From assembly GCA_903929925.1 (NCBI GenBank), contig CAIYWO010000402.1:1-14009 (forward strand): DNA of 14,009 bases, in the 5' to 3' direction. The stretch is from an uncultured beta proteobacterium. GTDB lineage: Bacteria; Pseudomonadota; Gammaproteobacteria; Burkholderiales; Burkholderiaceae_B. Under the pieces are notes generated by a model. That model saw only the letters and a program-made list of their open reading frames with translations. It had not been told where the DNA came from and did no database searches. The translations under genes were made by a program, and so were the position numbers. Of the stretch, positions 1 through 7,792 are shown one piece after another; position 1 is the first letter of the stretch, and the number at the start of each line of letters is the position of its first letter.

Positions 1-657
1 TTGAGCCATTTGCAGTCACGCAAACCCGGTGAGTTGTCCGGCGGACAGCAGCAGCGTGTGGCACTGGCACGTGCCTTGGTGGCCGATAGCAAACTGTGTC
101 TGATGGATGAGCCGCTGTCCAATCTGGATGCTCAGTTACGCCAAGAGATGCGCCACGAGTTGCGCGCCTTGCAGCAGAAACTTGGTTTGTCGGTGGTGTA
201 TGTCACGCACGATCAGACCGAGGCCATGAGTATGGCCGATCGCGTGGTGTTGCTGCGCGATGGACGGGTTGAACAAGTTGCTACACCGACACAGATCTAT
301 CAGCAACCTGCTACCCGGTTTGCCGCACAGTTTATTGGTAGTGCGCGCATGAACATGCTCGAACTCAAAGACGGCAAAATCGCTGGCACAGCTATTGCCT
401 TGCAAGCGCCAGCCGCAGCAACCCATGTGGGTGTGCGGCCTGAAGATGTGCGGCTGGGTGGTGCGCACCGCCTATCGGTGGACCACACAGAGTTCACCGG
501 TGCAGACTTAATGCTGCATGCCCGCGCTGGCGAGCAAGTGATTGTGGTGCGAGCAGAAGGCAAGCATGCGCAGCAGTTGCAACAAGACATTCAGTTGGGT
601 TGGGATGTGTCGAGCCTGCATTGGTTCGATAAAGATGGTTTGCGAATCGTTAGTTGA
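1..657 (+). CDS. ugpC: ABC transporter ATPase, UgpC/MalK type (5' partial)
   Basis: This is the C-terminal 218 residues of an importer ATPase that would power uptake of glycerol-3-phosphate or a related solute at the inner membrane. The fragment opens just before the signature motif LSGGQQQR (residues 12-19), followed by Walker B LCLMDEP (32-38), D-loop and the switch histidine in YVTHDQTEA (His70). A C-terminal regulatory TOBE-like domain (about 110-218) contains the typical GVRPEDVRL. Family members run about 350-370 residues, so roughly 140 residues with Walker A and Q-loop lie left of the window; the TTG at base 1 is an internal Leu codon rather than a true start. It is followed after 17 bases by the binding-protein gene. 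Substrate is inferred from the neighbours; maltose or other sugars are the alternative for this ATPase family. Confidence 0.9.
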   Translation: MSHLQSRKPGELSGGQQQRVALARALVADSKLCLMDEPLSNLDAQLRQEMRHELRALQQKLGLSVVYVTHDQTEAMSMADRVVLLRDGRVEQVATPTQIYQQPATRFAAQFIGSARMNMLELKDGKIAGTAIALQAPAAATHVGVRPEDVRLGGAHRLSVDHTEFTGADLMLHARAGEQVIVVRAEGKHAQQLQQDIQLGWDVSSLHWFDKDGLRIVS

Positions 658-662
658 ACTCT

Positions 663-670
663 AAGGAGAT
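663..670 (+). promoter_or_regulatory. Ribosome binding site that fixes the start of the ugpB-like gene
   Basis: AAGGAGAT lies 4 bases before the ATG at 675. An in-frame TTG at 654 would add seven residues ahead of a clean signal peptide and has no such site, so the ATG at 675 is preferred. Confidence 0.75.
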
Positions 671-674
671 AGTA

Positions 675-1955
675 ATGAAGCAAATGTTGACTCGTGCTGC
701 CTTGGTTGCAGCGGGTCTCTGTGTCAGCGCTGCCGCGTTGGCCAAGACCGAAATCTCGTTTTATTTTCCAGTGGCTGTGGGCGGCCCGATCACCAAGATC
801 ATTGACGGCTATGCCGCGCAGTTCAATAAAGAAAACCCTGACTACAACGTGACCCCGGTTTACTCGGGCACCTATCAGGAAACGATTGTTAAAGTCCTGA
901 CTGCACACAAGGCAGGTAAGCCGCCAACTTCAGCGATCTTGTTGTCGACTGATACGTTCACGCTGGCAGACGAGGGCGCCATTGCCCCAATCGACGACTT
1001 TGTTAAAACCGACGCAGACCGCGCCTGGCTCAAGAGCTTCTTCCCTGCCTTTTTGTTGAACGGCCAGTTTGATAACAAAACCTGGGGCGTGCCATTCCAG
1101 CGTTCAACCGTCGTACTGTATTGGAACAAAGAGCTTTTCAAAGAAGCGGGTCTTGATCCAAACAAACCACCACAAACCTGGGCCGAAACCATCAGCATGG
1201 GTCAGAAGCTGACCAAGAAAGATGCTAGCGGCAAAGTCACGCAGTGGGGCATTCAAGTGCCTTCGAGCGGTTTCCCTTATTGGTTGTTCCAGGGTTTCAG
1301 CACACAGAACGGCGCCATTCTGGCTAACCCTGCCGGCAATGCCGTAAAGTATGACGATCCCAAAGTTGTTGGTGCTTTGCAGTATTGGGTTGATCTGTCG
1401 CGTAAACACGGTATCCACCCACCGGGCGTTGTAGAGTGGGGCACCACGCCACGCGACTTCATGGAACGTAAAGTCGCCATGATCTGGACCACAACGGGTA
1501 ACCTGACCAATATCCGTAGCAACGCCAAGTTTGATTTCGGCGTGGCCATGTTGCCAGCCGGTGAGCGTCGCGGTTCACCAACAGGTGGCGGTAACTTCTT
1601 TATCTTTAAGAAAGCCACAGTCGCCGAGCAAACGGGTGCTTACAAGTTTGCCCAATGGTTGACCCAGCCAGAGCGTGCTGCTCAGTGGAGCATCGATACC
1701 GGCTATGTCGCCGTGTCGCCAGCTTCCTACGAAACAGCTGCCTTGAAGAAATACGCCGCTGACTTTCCACCTGCACTCGTTGCACGTGATCAGTTGCCGC
1801 ACGCTGTCGCTGAATTGTCGACCCATGACAACCAGCGCGTGACCAAGGCACTGAACGACGGCTTGCAGGCCGCATTGACTGGTGCCAAGACTCCTGAGCA
1901 AGCCATGAAGGATGCCCAGGCTGAGGCCAACCGTTTGTTGCGTGGCTATAAGTAA
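675..1955 (+). CDS. ugpB: Periplasmic glycerol-3-phosphate-type binding protein (UgpB-like)
   Basis: A 426-residue extracytoplasmic solute-binding protein of family 1 that captures solute in the periplasm and hands it to the two permeases downstream. A Sec signal peptide is clear: Lys2, Arg7, a hydrophobic core, and cleavage after Ala23 (AALA/KTEI). The mature protein contains stretches typical of UgpB, such as FNKENPDYNVTPVYSGTY near the N-terminus and PFQRSTVVLYWNKELF followed by AGLDPNKPPQTW in the middle. The length is close to that of Escherichia coli UgpB (438 residues). Known UgpB binds sn-glycerol-3-phosphate and glycerophosphocholine; I infer a similar ligand. A family-1 sugar binder is the alternative. 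The gene ends with TAA directly abutting the ATG of the first permease. Confidence 0.85.
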   Translation: MKQMLTRAALVAAGLCVSAAALAKTEISFYFPVAVGGPITKIIDGYAAQFNKENPDYNVTPVYSGTYQETIVKVLTAHKAGKPPTSAILLSTDTFTLADEGAIAPIDDFVKTDADRAWLKSFFPAFLLNGQFDNKTWGVPFQRSTVVLYWNKELFKEAGLDPNKPPQTWAETISMGQKLTKKDASGKVTQWGIQVPSSGFPYWLFQGFSTQNGAILANPAGNAVKYDDPKVVGALQYWVDLSRKHGIHPPGVVEWGTTPRDFMERKVAMIWTTTGNLTNIRSNAKFDFGVAMLPAGERRGSPTGGGNFFIFKKATVAEQTGAYKFAQWLTQPERAAQWSIDTGYVAVSPASYETAALKKYAADFPPALVARDQLPHAVAELSTHDNQRVTKALNDGLQAALTGAKTPEQAMKDAQAEANRLLRGYK

Positions 1956-2831
1956 ATGCAGTTAGGGTTGCGTCACGTCCAGGCCTATTTATTGCTGTTG
2001 CCCGCTTTTGTGTTTTTAGTGGGCTTCACGCACTATCCGGCCGTGGGTACGCTGCTCGACAGTTTGCTGTCGACGCCGCGTGCCGGACGTGCCGCAGTCT
2101 TTGTCGGTCTAGAGAACTATGCCGTCATGATCGACGACCCCACTTTCTGGAAGTCGTTGCTCAACAATTTTTGGTTTGCCTTAGTGACCATTCCGGTCTC
2201 GATCGCCTTGTCGATCGGGATGGCGTTATGGGTGAACGACAAGATCGCGGGTCGGCAGTTTTTACGCTTAGCGTATTTTTTGCCAACGGTCTTGCCAATG
2301 ATTGCCGTTGCAAACATCTGGATATTTTTCTACACGCCTGGCTACGGCCTGATCAACCAAGTCATACAGCTCTTTGGTGGGCACGGACAGAATTGGCTGG
2401 GCGATCCTAATTTAGTGCTGGGCTCTGTGATCGTGGTCGCGATCTGGAAAGAGGCCGGTTTCTTTATGATTTTTTATCTCGCTGCCCTGCAGACGCTTAG
2501 CCCTAGTTATAAAGAGGCGGCGCAGATTGAGGGGGCGAGTGCTTGGTACTTCTTTCGGCGTGTGCAATGGCCGCTCCTGATGCCCACCACCATCTTTGTG
2601 TTGGTCAATGCCCTGATCAACGCCTTCCGCATGGTGGATCACATCATTGTGATGACCAAGGGCGGGCCCGATAACGCCTCGTCTTTGTTGCTGTTCTATT
2701 TATATGAGGTGGGTTTCAAGTTTTGGGATCAGGGCTATGCCTCGGCACTGACGGCGGTCTTACTCGCATTGTTAGCGCTGATCGGCCTGTTTCAGTTTTT
2801 TGTACTTGATCGCAGGACGCACTACCGATGA
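1956..2831 (+). CDS. ugpA: ABC permease subunit, UgpA-like
   Basis: A 291-residue inner-membrane permease of the MalF/UgpA type. Six hydrophobic segments can be picked out, the first at about residues 10-25 (YLLLLPAFVFLVGF). The cytoplasmic EAA loop that docks the ATPase is EAAQIEGASAWYFFRRVQWPLLMP, about residues 188-211. It pairs with the following UgpE-like subunit. Its ATG directly abuts the stop of the binding-protein gene, and its own stop overlaps the next start in ATGA (2828-2831), which implies translational coupling in a single operon. Subunit role is firm; the glycerol-phosphate substrate is inferred from the binding protein and operon order. Confidence 0.87.
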   Translation: MQLGLRHVQAYLLLLPAFVFLVGFTHYPAVGTLLDSLLSTPRAGRAAVFVGLENYAVMIDDPTFWKSLLNNFWFALVTIPVSIALSIGMALWVNDKIAGRQFLRLAYFLPTVLPMIAVANIWIFFYTPGYGLINQVIQLFGGHGQNWLGDPNLVLGSVIVVAIWKEAGFFMIFYLAALQTLSPSYKEAAQIEGASAWYFFRRVQWPLLMPTTIFVLVNALINAFRMVDHIIVMTKGGPDNASSLLLFYLYEVGFKFWDQGYASALTAVLLALLALIGLFQFFVLDRRTHYR

Positions 2832-3703
2832 GTGCGGCTCTGAAGACTAGCGCGCAAGCGGGTACCCTATGTGTCGCGCGGGGCACAGGCGGCTTAGGCG
2901 GACAAGCCTCGCTGCTCTCAACGATCGGTGCCTGGTGTCTGGCCTTGCTGTGGATCATGCCGCTGCTCTATGCCTTTTGGGCGGCTATTCATCCGTCAGA
3001 GTTCGCGACCAAGCTGTCGCTGACCGCACCCCTGACACTCGATAACTTTAAAGCCGCCTGGGATGCCGCGCCTTTCGCGCGTTACTTCTTAAACACCACG
3101 CTCTTGGTCGCAACCATTCTTGGTATGCAGCTCGTGCTGTGTACGCTTGCAGCCTACGCGTTCGCTCGGTTTGAATTCTTTGGCAAGAACGTATTGTTTT
3201 CGTTGGTGCTTGTGCAGCTCATGGTGATGCCAGAGATTCTTCTGGTGCGTAATTATCAAACACTCAGCCATCTAGGCTTGGTAGACACCTTGTTTGGCAT
3301 CGGCTTGCCTTATTTTGCCTCAGCCTTTGCAATATTTTTGTTGCGACAGACCTTTAAGACCATCCCCAAGGAGCTGGTGGAAGCTGCCGCGATGGAGGGG
3401 GCGTCGACCATGCAGATTCTGCGCCATGTCTACATCCCGCTTGCGAAGCCCGTTTATCTGGCGTTCTCGCTCGTGTCGGTTAGCCACCACTGGAATAACT
3501 TCCTATGGCCGTTGATTGTCAGTAACTCTGTCGAGTCGCGCCCGCTCACGGTCGGTCTGCAGGTGTTCTCGTCGAGTGATCAAGGGATTGACTGGTCTAT
3601 CATCACTGCAGCGACCTTGCTGACCTCGGGGCCCTTATTGGTTGGCTTCTTGTTGTTTCAGCGGCAGTTTGTCCAATCTTTTATGCGAGCAGGCATCAAG
3701 TGA
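2828..3703 (+). CDS. ugpE: ABC permease subunit, UgpE-like
   Basis: The second 291-residue permease subunit, MalG/UgpE type. A polar N-terminal tail of about 30 residues leads into the first membrane segment (about 33-53, IGAWCLALLWIMPLLYAFWA). The EAA loop reads EAAAMEGASTMQILRHVYIPLAKP, about residues 187-210. The protein ends in the short basic tail FMRAGIK, as commonly seen in this family. The start overlaps the UgpA-like stop by 4 bases, and the stop overlaps the GTG start of the next gene by 4 bases. Family assignment is strong; the exact solute is inferred. Confidence 0.87.
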   Translation: MSAALKTSAQAGTLCVARGTGGLGGQASLLSTIGAWCLALLWIMPLLYAFWAAIHPSEFATKLSLTAPLTLDNFKAAWDAAPFARYFLNTTLLVATILGMQLVLCTLAAYAFARFEFFGKNVLFSLVLVQLMVMPEILLVRNYQTLSHLGLVDTLFGIGLPYFASAFAIFLLRQTFKTIPKELVEAAAMEGASTMQILRHVYIPLAKPVYLAFSLVSVSHHWNNFLWPLIVSNSVESRPLTVGLQVFSSSDQGIDWSIITAATLLTSGPLLVGFLLFQRQFVQSFMRAGIK

Positions 3704-4554
3704 AAATTCTGACTTGGAACGTGCAGTGGTTTAAAGGCCTAGATGAAGTCGTCGATATCAAGCGCGTGATCGAGCATGCGCGCAGCATGGCGGATTTTGA
3801 TGCGATATGTATGCAAGAGGTGGCTGTTAACTATCGCGCCTTAACCGGTGAGACCGAGTCTGATCAGATCAAGGCCTTGCGCGCACTCTTACCGGGGTTC
3901 GAGGTTGTGTTTAGCCCCGCCGTGGATGAACTGTCGCCTTGCGGCAGCTTTCGTCGGCAGTTCGGTAACGTGATTGCCTCGCGTGTGCCGATTCGGCAGA
4001 TTCAACACTTTGCGCTTCCGCATCCACCGGCCGCCTCGTCTGAGCCCACCCCCAGCATGCCCCGCATTGCCTTGGATTGCACCCTGCAAGCCCCGTGGGG
4101 GCCCGTGCGGCTGATGACCACCCATCTTGAGTACTACAACGAGGCGGCGCGTCATGCCCAGGCGCGGGCGTTGCGCGAGCTGCACTTGCAGTCGTGCGCA
4201 CTTGCGGCGCAACAGCCCAAGCCGCAACCCGGTTCGCCGTACGAGCTCAAACCCCACACGATGGATGCCTTGCTCTGTGGTGATTTTAATTTTGAATACG
4301 ATAGCCCCGAGCACGCATCCATTATCGAGCCGGGACAGACAGGTGCTTGGGTAAACTCGTGGGAATTCTTGCACCCCGGCAAGCCTTACCCAGCAACGTT
4401 CAGAATCTTTGACAGAACCTATGGACCCGAGCCGGTTGGTTGTGATTTCTTTTTTGTCAGCCCCTCGCTGGGTAAGCGTGTTCAAGAGCTGGTTGTTGAT
4501 CAACAGACCCAGGCCTCAGATCACCAGCCTGTTGTGATTACGCTGCGGGACTGA
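3700..4554 (+). CDS. Endonuclease/exonuclease/phosphatase (EEP)-fold phosphodiesterase-like hydrolase in the ugp operon
   Basis: A 284-residue protein of the EEP (DNase I-like) superfamily, which hydrolyses phosphoester or phosphodiester bonds with Mg2+. The whole active-site set is visible: TWNVQW (Asn7), CMQEV (Glu40), THLEYYN (His142), GDFNF (Asp195, Asn197) and SDHQPV (Asp274, His275). No signal peptide or membrane segment is seen, so it should act in the cytoplasm. The start is a GTG overlapping the ugpE-like stop (GTGA, 3700-3703), with AGCAGG upstream. In E. coli the equivalent operon place is taken by UgpQ, a glycerophosphodiester phosphodiesterase of an unrelated fold. I infer that this enzyme may cleave imported glycerophosphodiesters; DNase or sphingomyelinase-like specificity cannot be excluded from motifs alone. 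Confidence 0.82.
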   Translation: MKILTWNVQWFKGLDEVVDIKRVIEHARSMADFDAICMQEVAVNYRALTGETESDQIKALRALLPGFEVVFSPAVDELSPCGSFRRQFGNVIASRVPIRQIQHFALPHPPAASSEPTPSMPRIALDCTLQAPWGPVRLMTTHLEYYNEAARHAQARALRELHLQSCALAAQQPKPQPGSPYELKPHTMDALLCGDFNFEYDSPEHASIIEPGQTGAWVNSWEFLHPGKPYPATFRIFDRTYGPEPVGCDFFFVSPSLGKRVQELVVDQQTQASDHQPVVITLRD

Positions 4555-4595
4555 GGCGCGGCACTAAGTTAGATCACCACGTTGCACCAAACGCG

Positions 4596-4612
4596 CGCAC
4601 TGCATCGGTGCG
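4596..4612 (+). promoter_or_regulatory. NtrC-like binding dyad upstream of the cyanate operon
   Basis: CGCAC-N7-GTGCG, with core GCACTGCATCGGTGC, matches the enterobacterial NtrC pattern TGCACY-N5-GGTGCA except for the outermost base on each side. Its centre (4604) lies 108 bases upstream of the predicted sigma-54 transcription start (about 4712), a typical enhancer distance; the E. coli glnAp2 sites are at about -108 and -140. The match is seen directly; NtrC as the bound protein is inferred. Confidence 0.6.
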
Positions 4613-4616
4613 TGCG

Positions 4617-4632
4617 TGCACATTCCTGTGCA
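4617..4632 (+). promoter_or_regulatory. Second perfect TGCAC/GTGCA dyad, possible accessory activator site
   Basis: TGCAC-ATTCCT-GTGCA is a perfect inverted repeat with a 6-base spacer, one base shorter than the NtrC norm of seven. Its centre lies about 20.5 bases, or two helical turns, downstream of the first dyad, so both would face the same side of the DNA. A further TGTGCA lies at about 4638-4643, and a TGCACC half-site at 4583-4588. Confidence 0.35.
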
Positions 4633-4684
4633 AATGCTGTGCATAAGCTGTCCCGATGCCCACCTCTGAGGCGTATTTTCAAAG

Positions 4685-4701
4685 CTGGCACATAACTTGC
4701 T
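4685..4701 (+). promoter_or_regulatory. Sigma-54 (RpoN) promoter of the cyanate operon
   Basis: CTGGCACATAACTTGCT matches the -24/-12 consensus TGGCAC-N5-TTGC(A/T) at every conserved base. The GG (4687-4688) and GC (4699-4700) are exactly 10 bases apart. The predicted start is near 4712, about 29 bases ahead of the ATG at 4741. Together with the NtrC-like site upstream, this implies activation under nitrogen limitation. Confidence 0.85.
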
Positions 4702-4740
4702 GTACCCCTTGCAGATTGTTCAACCAAAGGGGTGCACGGT

Positions 4741-6105
4741 ATGTCGATATTCTCAAATCCATTTGATTCGAAAGTGCGTTTGCGTTGTGCGTGTGGCCAA
4801 CATGCCTCCGATGCGGAGCATCAAGCGAGTGTTTCTTCTAGCGTAGGCGACTCGCTCGAGGCCCAGCAAAACCGGGTGGTTGAGCAAGCCGTCATGCGTG
4901 CTGTCTTCCCCCAAGATGCCCTGCGTCGTCGCTTTTTGCAGGCTGTTGGTACACCGACTGCGATGGCTGCGCTGTCATCGATCTTCCCCTTAGCTTTAGC
5001 TAAAGAAGCTTTCGCACAAGGTGGCAAGCTTGAGAAGCCCAATTTGAAAGTTGGCTTTATCCCAATCACCTGCGCAACGCCCATCATCATGGCAGACCCA
5101 ATGGGCTTCTATAAGAAGCAGGGCTTAAGCGTTGAGGTCGTCAAGACCGCAGGCTGGGCCGTGATTCGCGACAAGACTTTGAACAAAGAGTATGACGCCG
5201 CACACATGCTCTCGCCAATGCCCTTAGCGATTTCTCTTGGTGTAGGTGCGGCACCTACTGCCTACACCGTGCCCGCCATTGAAAACGTCAACGGCCAGGC
5301 CATTACATTAGCGACAAAGCATAAAAATAAGCGTAATCCGAAAGACTGGAAGGGCTTTAAGTTTGCTGTGCCTTTCGATTACTCAATGCACAACTACTTA
5401 CTACGCTATTACCTTGCAGAAAACGGGATTGACCCGGATCGCGATGTACAGATTCGCGTGGTACCACCACCAGAGATGGTGGCGAACTTACGCGCTGACA
5501 ACATCGATGGATTCTTGGCGCCTGATCCAGTCAACCAGCGTGCAGTCTACGACGGTGTGGGCTTCATTCATCTGTTGTCTAAAGAATTGTGGGATGGCCA
5601 TCCTTGTTGCGCCTTTGCAGCCAGCAAAGAGTTCATGACAGCCAACCCCAACACTTACGCTGCATTACTGCGCGCCATTATTGAGGCAACAGGCTATGCA
5701 CAGCGTCCTGAAAACCGTAAAGAAATTGCAGCGGCGATCCACACACCGAACTATCTTAATCAGCCCCTGACCGTCATTGAACAAGTCTTGACGGGTACGT
5801 ATGCCGATGGCTTGGGTGGTGTGAAGAAGGTGCCGGATCGTGTTGGCTTTGATCCGATGCCTTGGGAGTCTTTCGCGACCTGGATTCTGACACAGATGCA
5901 GCGTTGGGGTCAGATCAAGGGCGATGTCGATTATCAAAAAGTTGCGCGTGAAGTCTTCCTTGCAACCGATGCGACACGTGCGATGACGCAAGCTGGTCTG
6001 ATCGCACCGGTTGCCGGCAGCAAGAAGATCGTTGTGATGGGCAAAGTGTTTGATTCAACGAAGCCTAAAGAATATCTCGACAGCTTTGTGATCAAGAGGA
6101 TTTGA
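4741..6105 (+). CDS. cynA: Tat-exported CmpA/NrtA-family binding protein, probable cyanate (nitrate-type) importer
   Basis: A 454-residue substrate-binding protein of the nitrate/bicarbonate/cyanate group. The N-terminus is unusual: about 60 residues with a Cys/His cluster (Cys16, Cys18, His21) precede a twin-arginine signal, LRRRFLQAVG at 61-70, then a hydrophobic core and a likely cleavage after AFAQ near residue 93. The mature part starts with KPNLKVGFIPITCATPIIMADPMG (split here only as motif), the opening typical of NrtA-like proteins. The ATG at 4741 is preferred over an in-frame GTG at 4732 because AAAGGGG (4726-4732) sits 8 bases ahead of it. It is first gene of an operon ending in cyanase, so cyanate is the inferred ligand; nitrate or another small anion is the alternative. 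Expression should follow the sigma-54 promoter just upstream. Confidence 0.82.
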   Translation: MSIFSNPFDSKVRLRCACGQHASDAEHQASVSSSVGDSLEAQQNRVVEQAVMRAVFPQDALRRRFLQAVGTPTAMAALSSIFPLALAKEAFAQGGKLEKPNLKVGFIPITCATPIIMADPMGFYKKQGLSVEVVKTAGWAVIRDKTLNKEYDAAHMLSPMPLAISLGVGAAPTAYTVPAIENVNGQAITLATKHKNKRNPKDWKGFKFAVPFDYSMHNYLLRYYLAENGIDPDRDVQIRVVPPPEMVANLRADNIDGFLAPDPVNQRAVYDGVGFIHLLSKELWDGHPCCAFAASKEFMTANPNTYAALLRAIIEATGYAQRPENRKEIAAAIHTPNYLNQPLTVIEQVLTGTYADGLGGVKKVPDRVGFDPMPWESFATWILTQMQRWGQIKGDVDYQKVAREVFLATDATRAMTQAGLIAPVAGSKKIVVMGKVFDSTKPKEYLDSFVIKRI

Positions 6106-6108
6106 TCA

Positions 6109-6951
6109 ATGGCTAAGCATGAAAAGTTCCGGGCACTCATCCTGTCACTACTGATTCTGGTGGTGTTTCTGGGTGCCTGGCAGATTGCGACGATGCCCCG
6201 GCAAGGTGCTCAGGTCGTAGATGACGAGTACGCCAAACTGGTGGGCGCTTCGGCTGCAACAGGGCAGAAGTCCACCTTCCCAACTCCGGTGGATGTTGGG
6301 GAGAAGTTGGTCGAACATTTGTCCGATCCGTTTTATGACCGTGGTGCCAACGACAAAGGGATCGGGATTCAACTTGCCTGGTCCGTGTCGCGCGTGGCTC
6401 TAGGTTTCGGTTTGGCAGCTCTCGTGGCCGTGCCGCTTGGGTTCTTGATCGGTATGTCACGGTTGATCTTCCAAGCCTTGGATCCGTTCATTCAAGTCTT
6501 AAAGCCGATTTCACCCTTAGCCTGGATGCCGCTCGCCTTGTTCACGCTTAAGGATTCGAGTGTGTCGGCGGTGTTTGTGATCTTCATCTGTTCGATCTGG
6601 CCGATGCTGATTAACACAGCCTTTGGTGTGGCTTCGGTGCGCAAGGAATGGATTGATGTGTCGCGCACCTTGGAAGTCAGCCCTTTGCGCAAAGCATTTT
6701 TTGTGATCTTGCCAGCGGCGGCACCAACCATCCTGACCGGCATGCGTATCTCGATTGGTATCGCTTGGTTGGTGATCGTCGCCGCAGAGATGCTGGTGGG
6801 CGGCACGGGGATTGGTTACTTCGTCTGGAATGAGTGGAACAACCTCTCTATCTCAAATATTTTAGTGGCAGTATTTCTGATCGGTGTGATCGGTATGTTG
6901 TTGGATATGTGTTTCGCGCGGATGCAACGTGCCGTCACCTATCGCGACTAA
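6109..6951 (+). CDS. cynB: ABC permease subunit, NrtB/CynB-like
   Basis: A 280-residue inner-membrane permease of the SsuC/TauC/NrtB class. The first membrane helix lies at about residues 6-27 and is followed by a periplasmic stretch of about 60 residues. The core then has further helices and an EAA-like loop around residues 185-208 (WIDVSRTLEVSPLRKAFFVI). A single permease gene implies a homodimeric channel, as usual in nitrate/taurine-type importers. It begins 3 bases after the binding-protein stop, with AGAGGA about 8 bases ahead of the ATG. The cyanate role is inferred from its position between the binding protein and ATPase of an operon closed by cyanase. Confidence 0.83.
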   Translation: MAKHEKFRALILSLLILVVFLGAWQIATMPRQGAQVVDDEYAKLVGASAATGQKSTFPTPVDVGEKLVEHLSDPFYDRGANDKGIGIQLAWSVSRVALGFGLAALVAVPLGFLIGMSRLIFQALDPFIQVLKPISPLAWMPLALFTLKDSSVSAVFVIFICSIWPMLINTAFGVASVRKEWIDVSRTLEVSPLRKAFFVILPAAAPTILTGMRISIGIAWLVIVAAEMLVGGTGIGYFVWNEWNNLSISNILVAVFLIGVIGMLLDMCFARMQRAVTYRD

Positions 6952-6960
6952 TCAGGATTC

Positions 6961-6967
6961 AAAAGGG
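6961..6967 (+). promoter_or_regulatory. Ribosome binding site deciding a GTG start
   Basis: AAAAGGG ends 6 bases before the GTG at 6974. An earlier in-frame GTG at 6929 would lie inside the permease gene and add 15 residues with no resemblance to ABC ATPases, so 6974 is taken as the start. Confidence 0.65.
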
Positions 6968-6973
6968 CATAGC

Positions 6974-7771
6974 GTGCAGAATTTTTTACAAGTACAAGGA
7001 CTTCGCAAGGCGTACCCCGCAGCAGCAGGCGGGCAAGAGCTTGTAGTCTTCAACGATGTGAACTTTACGATTGACCGCGGTGAGTTCGTCTGCATCATCG
7101 GTCACTCTGGTTGCGGCAAGACCACCATTCTCAACGTACTGGCGGGTCTTGAAACCCCCACAGACGGTCATTCGTTTATCGATGGCCGCGAGATCAGTGG
7201 GCCGAGCCTTGATCGCGGCGTAGTTTTTCAGTCGCATGCGCTGATGCCCTGGATGACGGTGCGCGGCAATATCGCCTTTGCCGTACGTTCTAAATGGCCA
7301 GATTGGTCACGCGCTGAGGTCGATAAGCATGTGCAGCAATTCATCGATATGGTGCATTTGCAGGGCTCAGAAGAAAAGAAGCCCTCTCAACTATCGGGCG
7401 GGATGAAGCAGCGTGTCGGTATCGCACGTGCCTTTGCGATTCAGCCCAAGATGTTGTTGCTAGACGAACCGTTTGGCGCGCTTGATGCCCTGACACGCGG
7501 CAACATTCAAGACGAGCTCGTCACGATCGTGCGTAGCACCCAGCAAACGGTATTCATGATTACGCATGATGTGGACGAGGCCATTTTGTTGTCAGACAAG
7601 ATCTTCCTGATGAGTAACGGCCCACGCGCGGTACTTGCAGAGATCGTCAACAACCCCTTGCCGCGCGACCGCACGCGCGCCACGATGCATCACGACCCCA
7701 AGTTTTATGAAGTACGCAACCACTTAATTGATTTTCTGGTGCATCGGTCTAAGACCTATGCCGCCGCTTAA
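6974..7771 (+). CDS. cynD: ABC transporter ATPase, NrtD/CynD-like
   Basis: A 265-residue cytoplasmic ATPase that energises the importer. All motifs are present: Walker A GHSGCGKT (43-50), Q-loop VVFQSHALMPW (83-93), signature LSGGMKQR (140-147), Walker B LLLDEP (161-166) and switch His198 in MITHDVDEA. The length and the FQSHALMPW variant fit the nitrate/sulfonate/taurine group. There is no C-terminal binding-protein domain of the kind fused to cyanobacterial NrtC. It follows the permease by 22 bases and precedes cyanase by 21 bases. Function as ATPase is certain; cyanate specificity is contextual. Confidence 0.87.
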   Translation: MQNFLQVQGLRKAYPAAAGGQELVVFNDVNFTIDRGEFVCIIGHSGCGKTTILNVLAGLETPTDGHSFIDGREISGPSLDRGVVFQSHALMPWMTVRGNIAFAVRSKWPDWSRAEVDKHVQQFIDMVHLQGSEEKKPSQLSGGMKQRVGIARAFAIQPKMLLLDEPFGALDALTRGNIQDELVTIVRSTQQTVFMITHDVDEAILLSDKIFLMSNGPRAVLAEIVNNPLPRDRTRATMHHDPKFYEVRNHLIDFLVHRSKTYAAA

Positions 7772-7792
7772 TTTTTAACAAGGAGATTTTCC

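Noticed and set aside
3889..4503. Minus-strand open frame of 204 codons inside the EEP gene
   Set aside because: It is a shadow of a gene with a full active-site set. Its protein has a basic, low-information composition.
4591..4617. 10-pair hairpin after the EEP gene as an intrinsic terminator of the ugp operon
   Set aside because: The stem is good (one G-U pair) but no T-run follows, and the symmetry is better explained by the NtrC-like dyad it contains. A Rho-dependent end remains possible.
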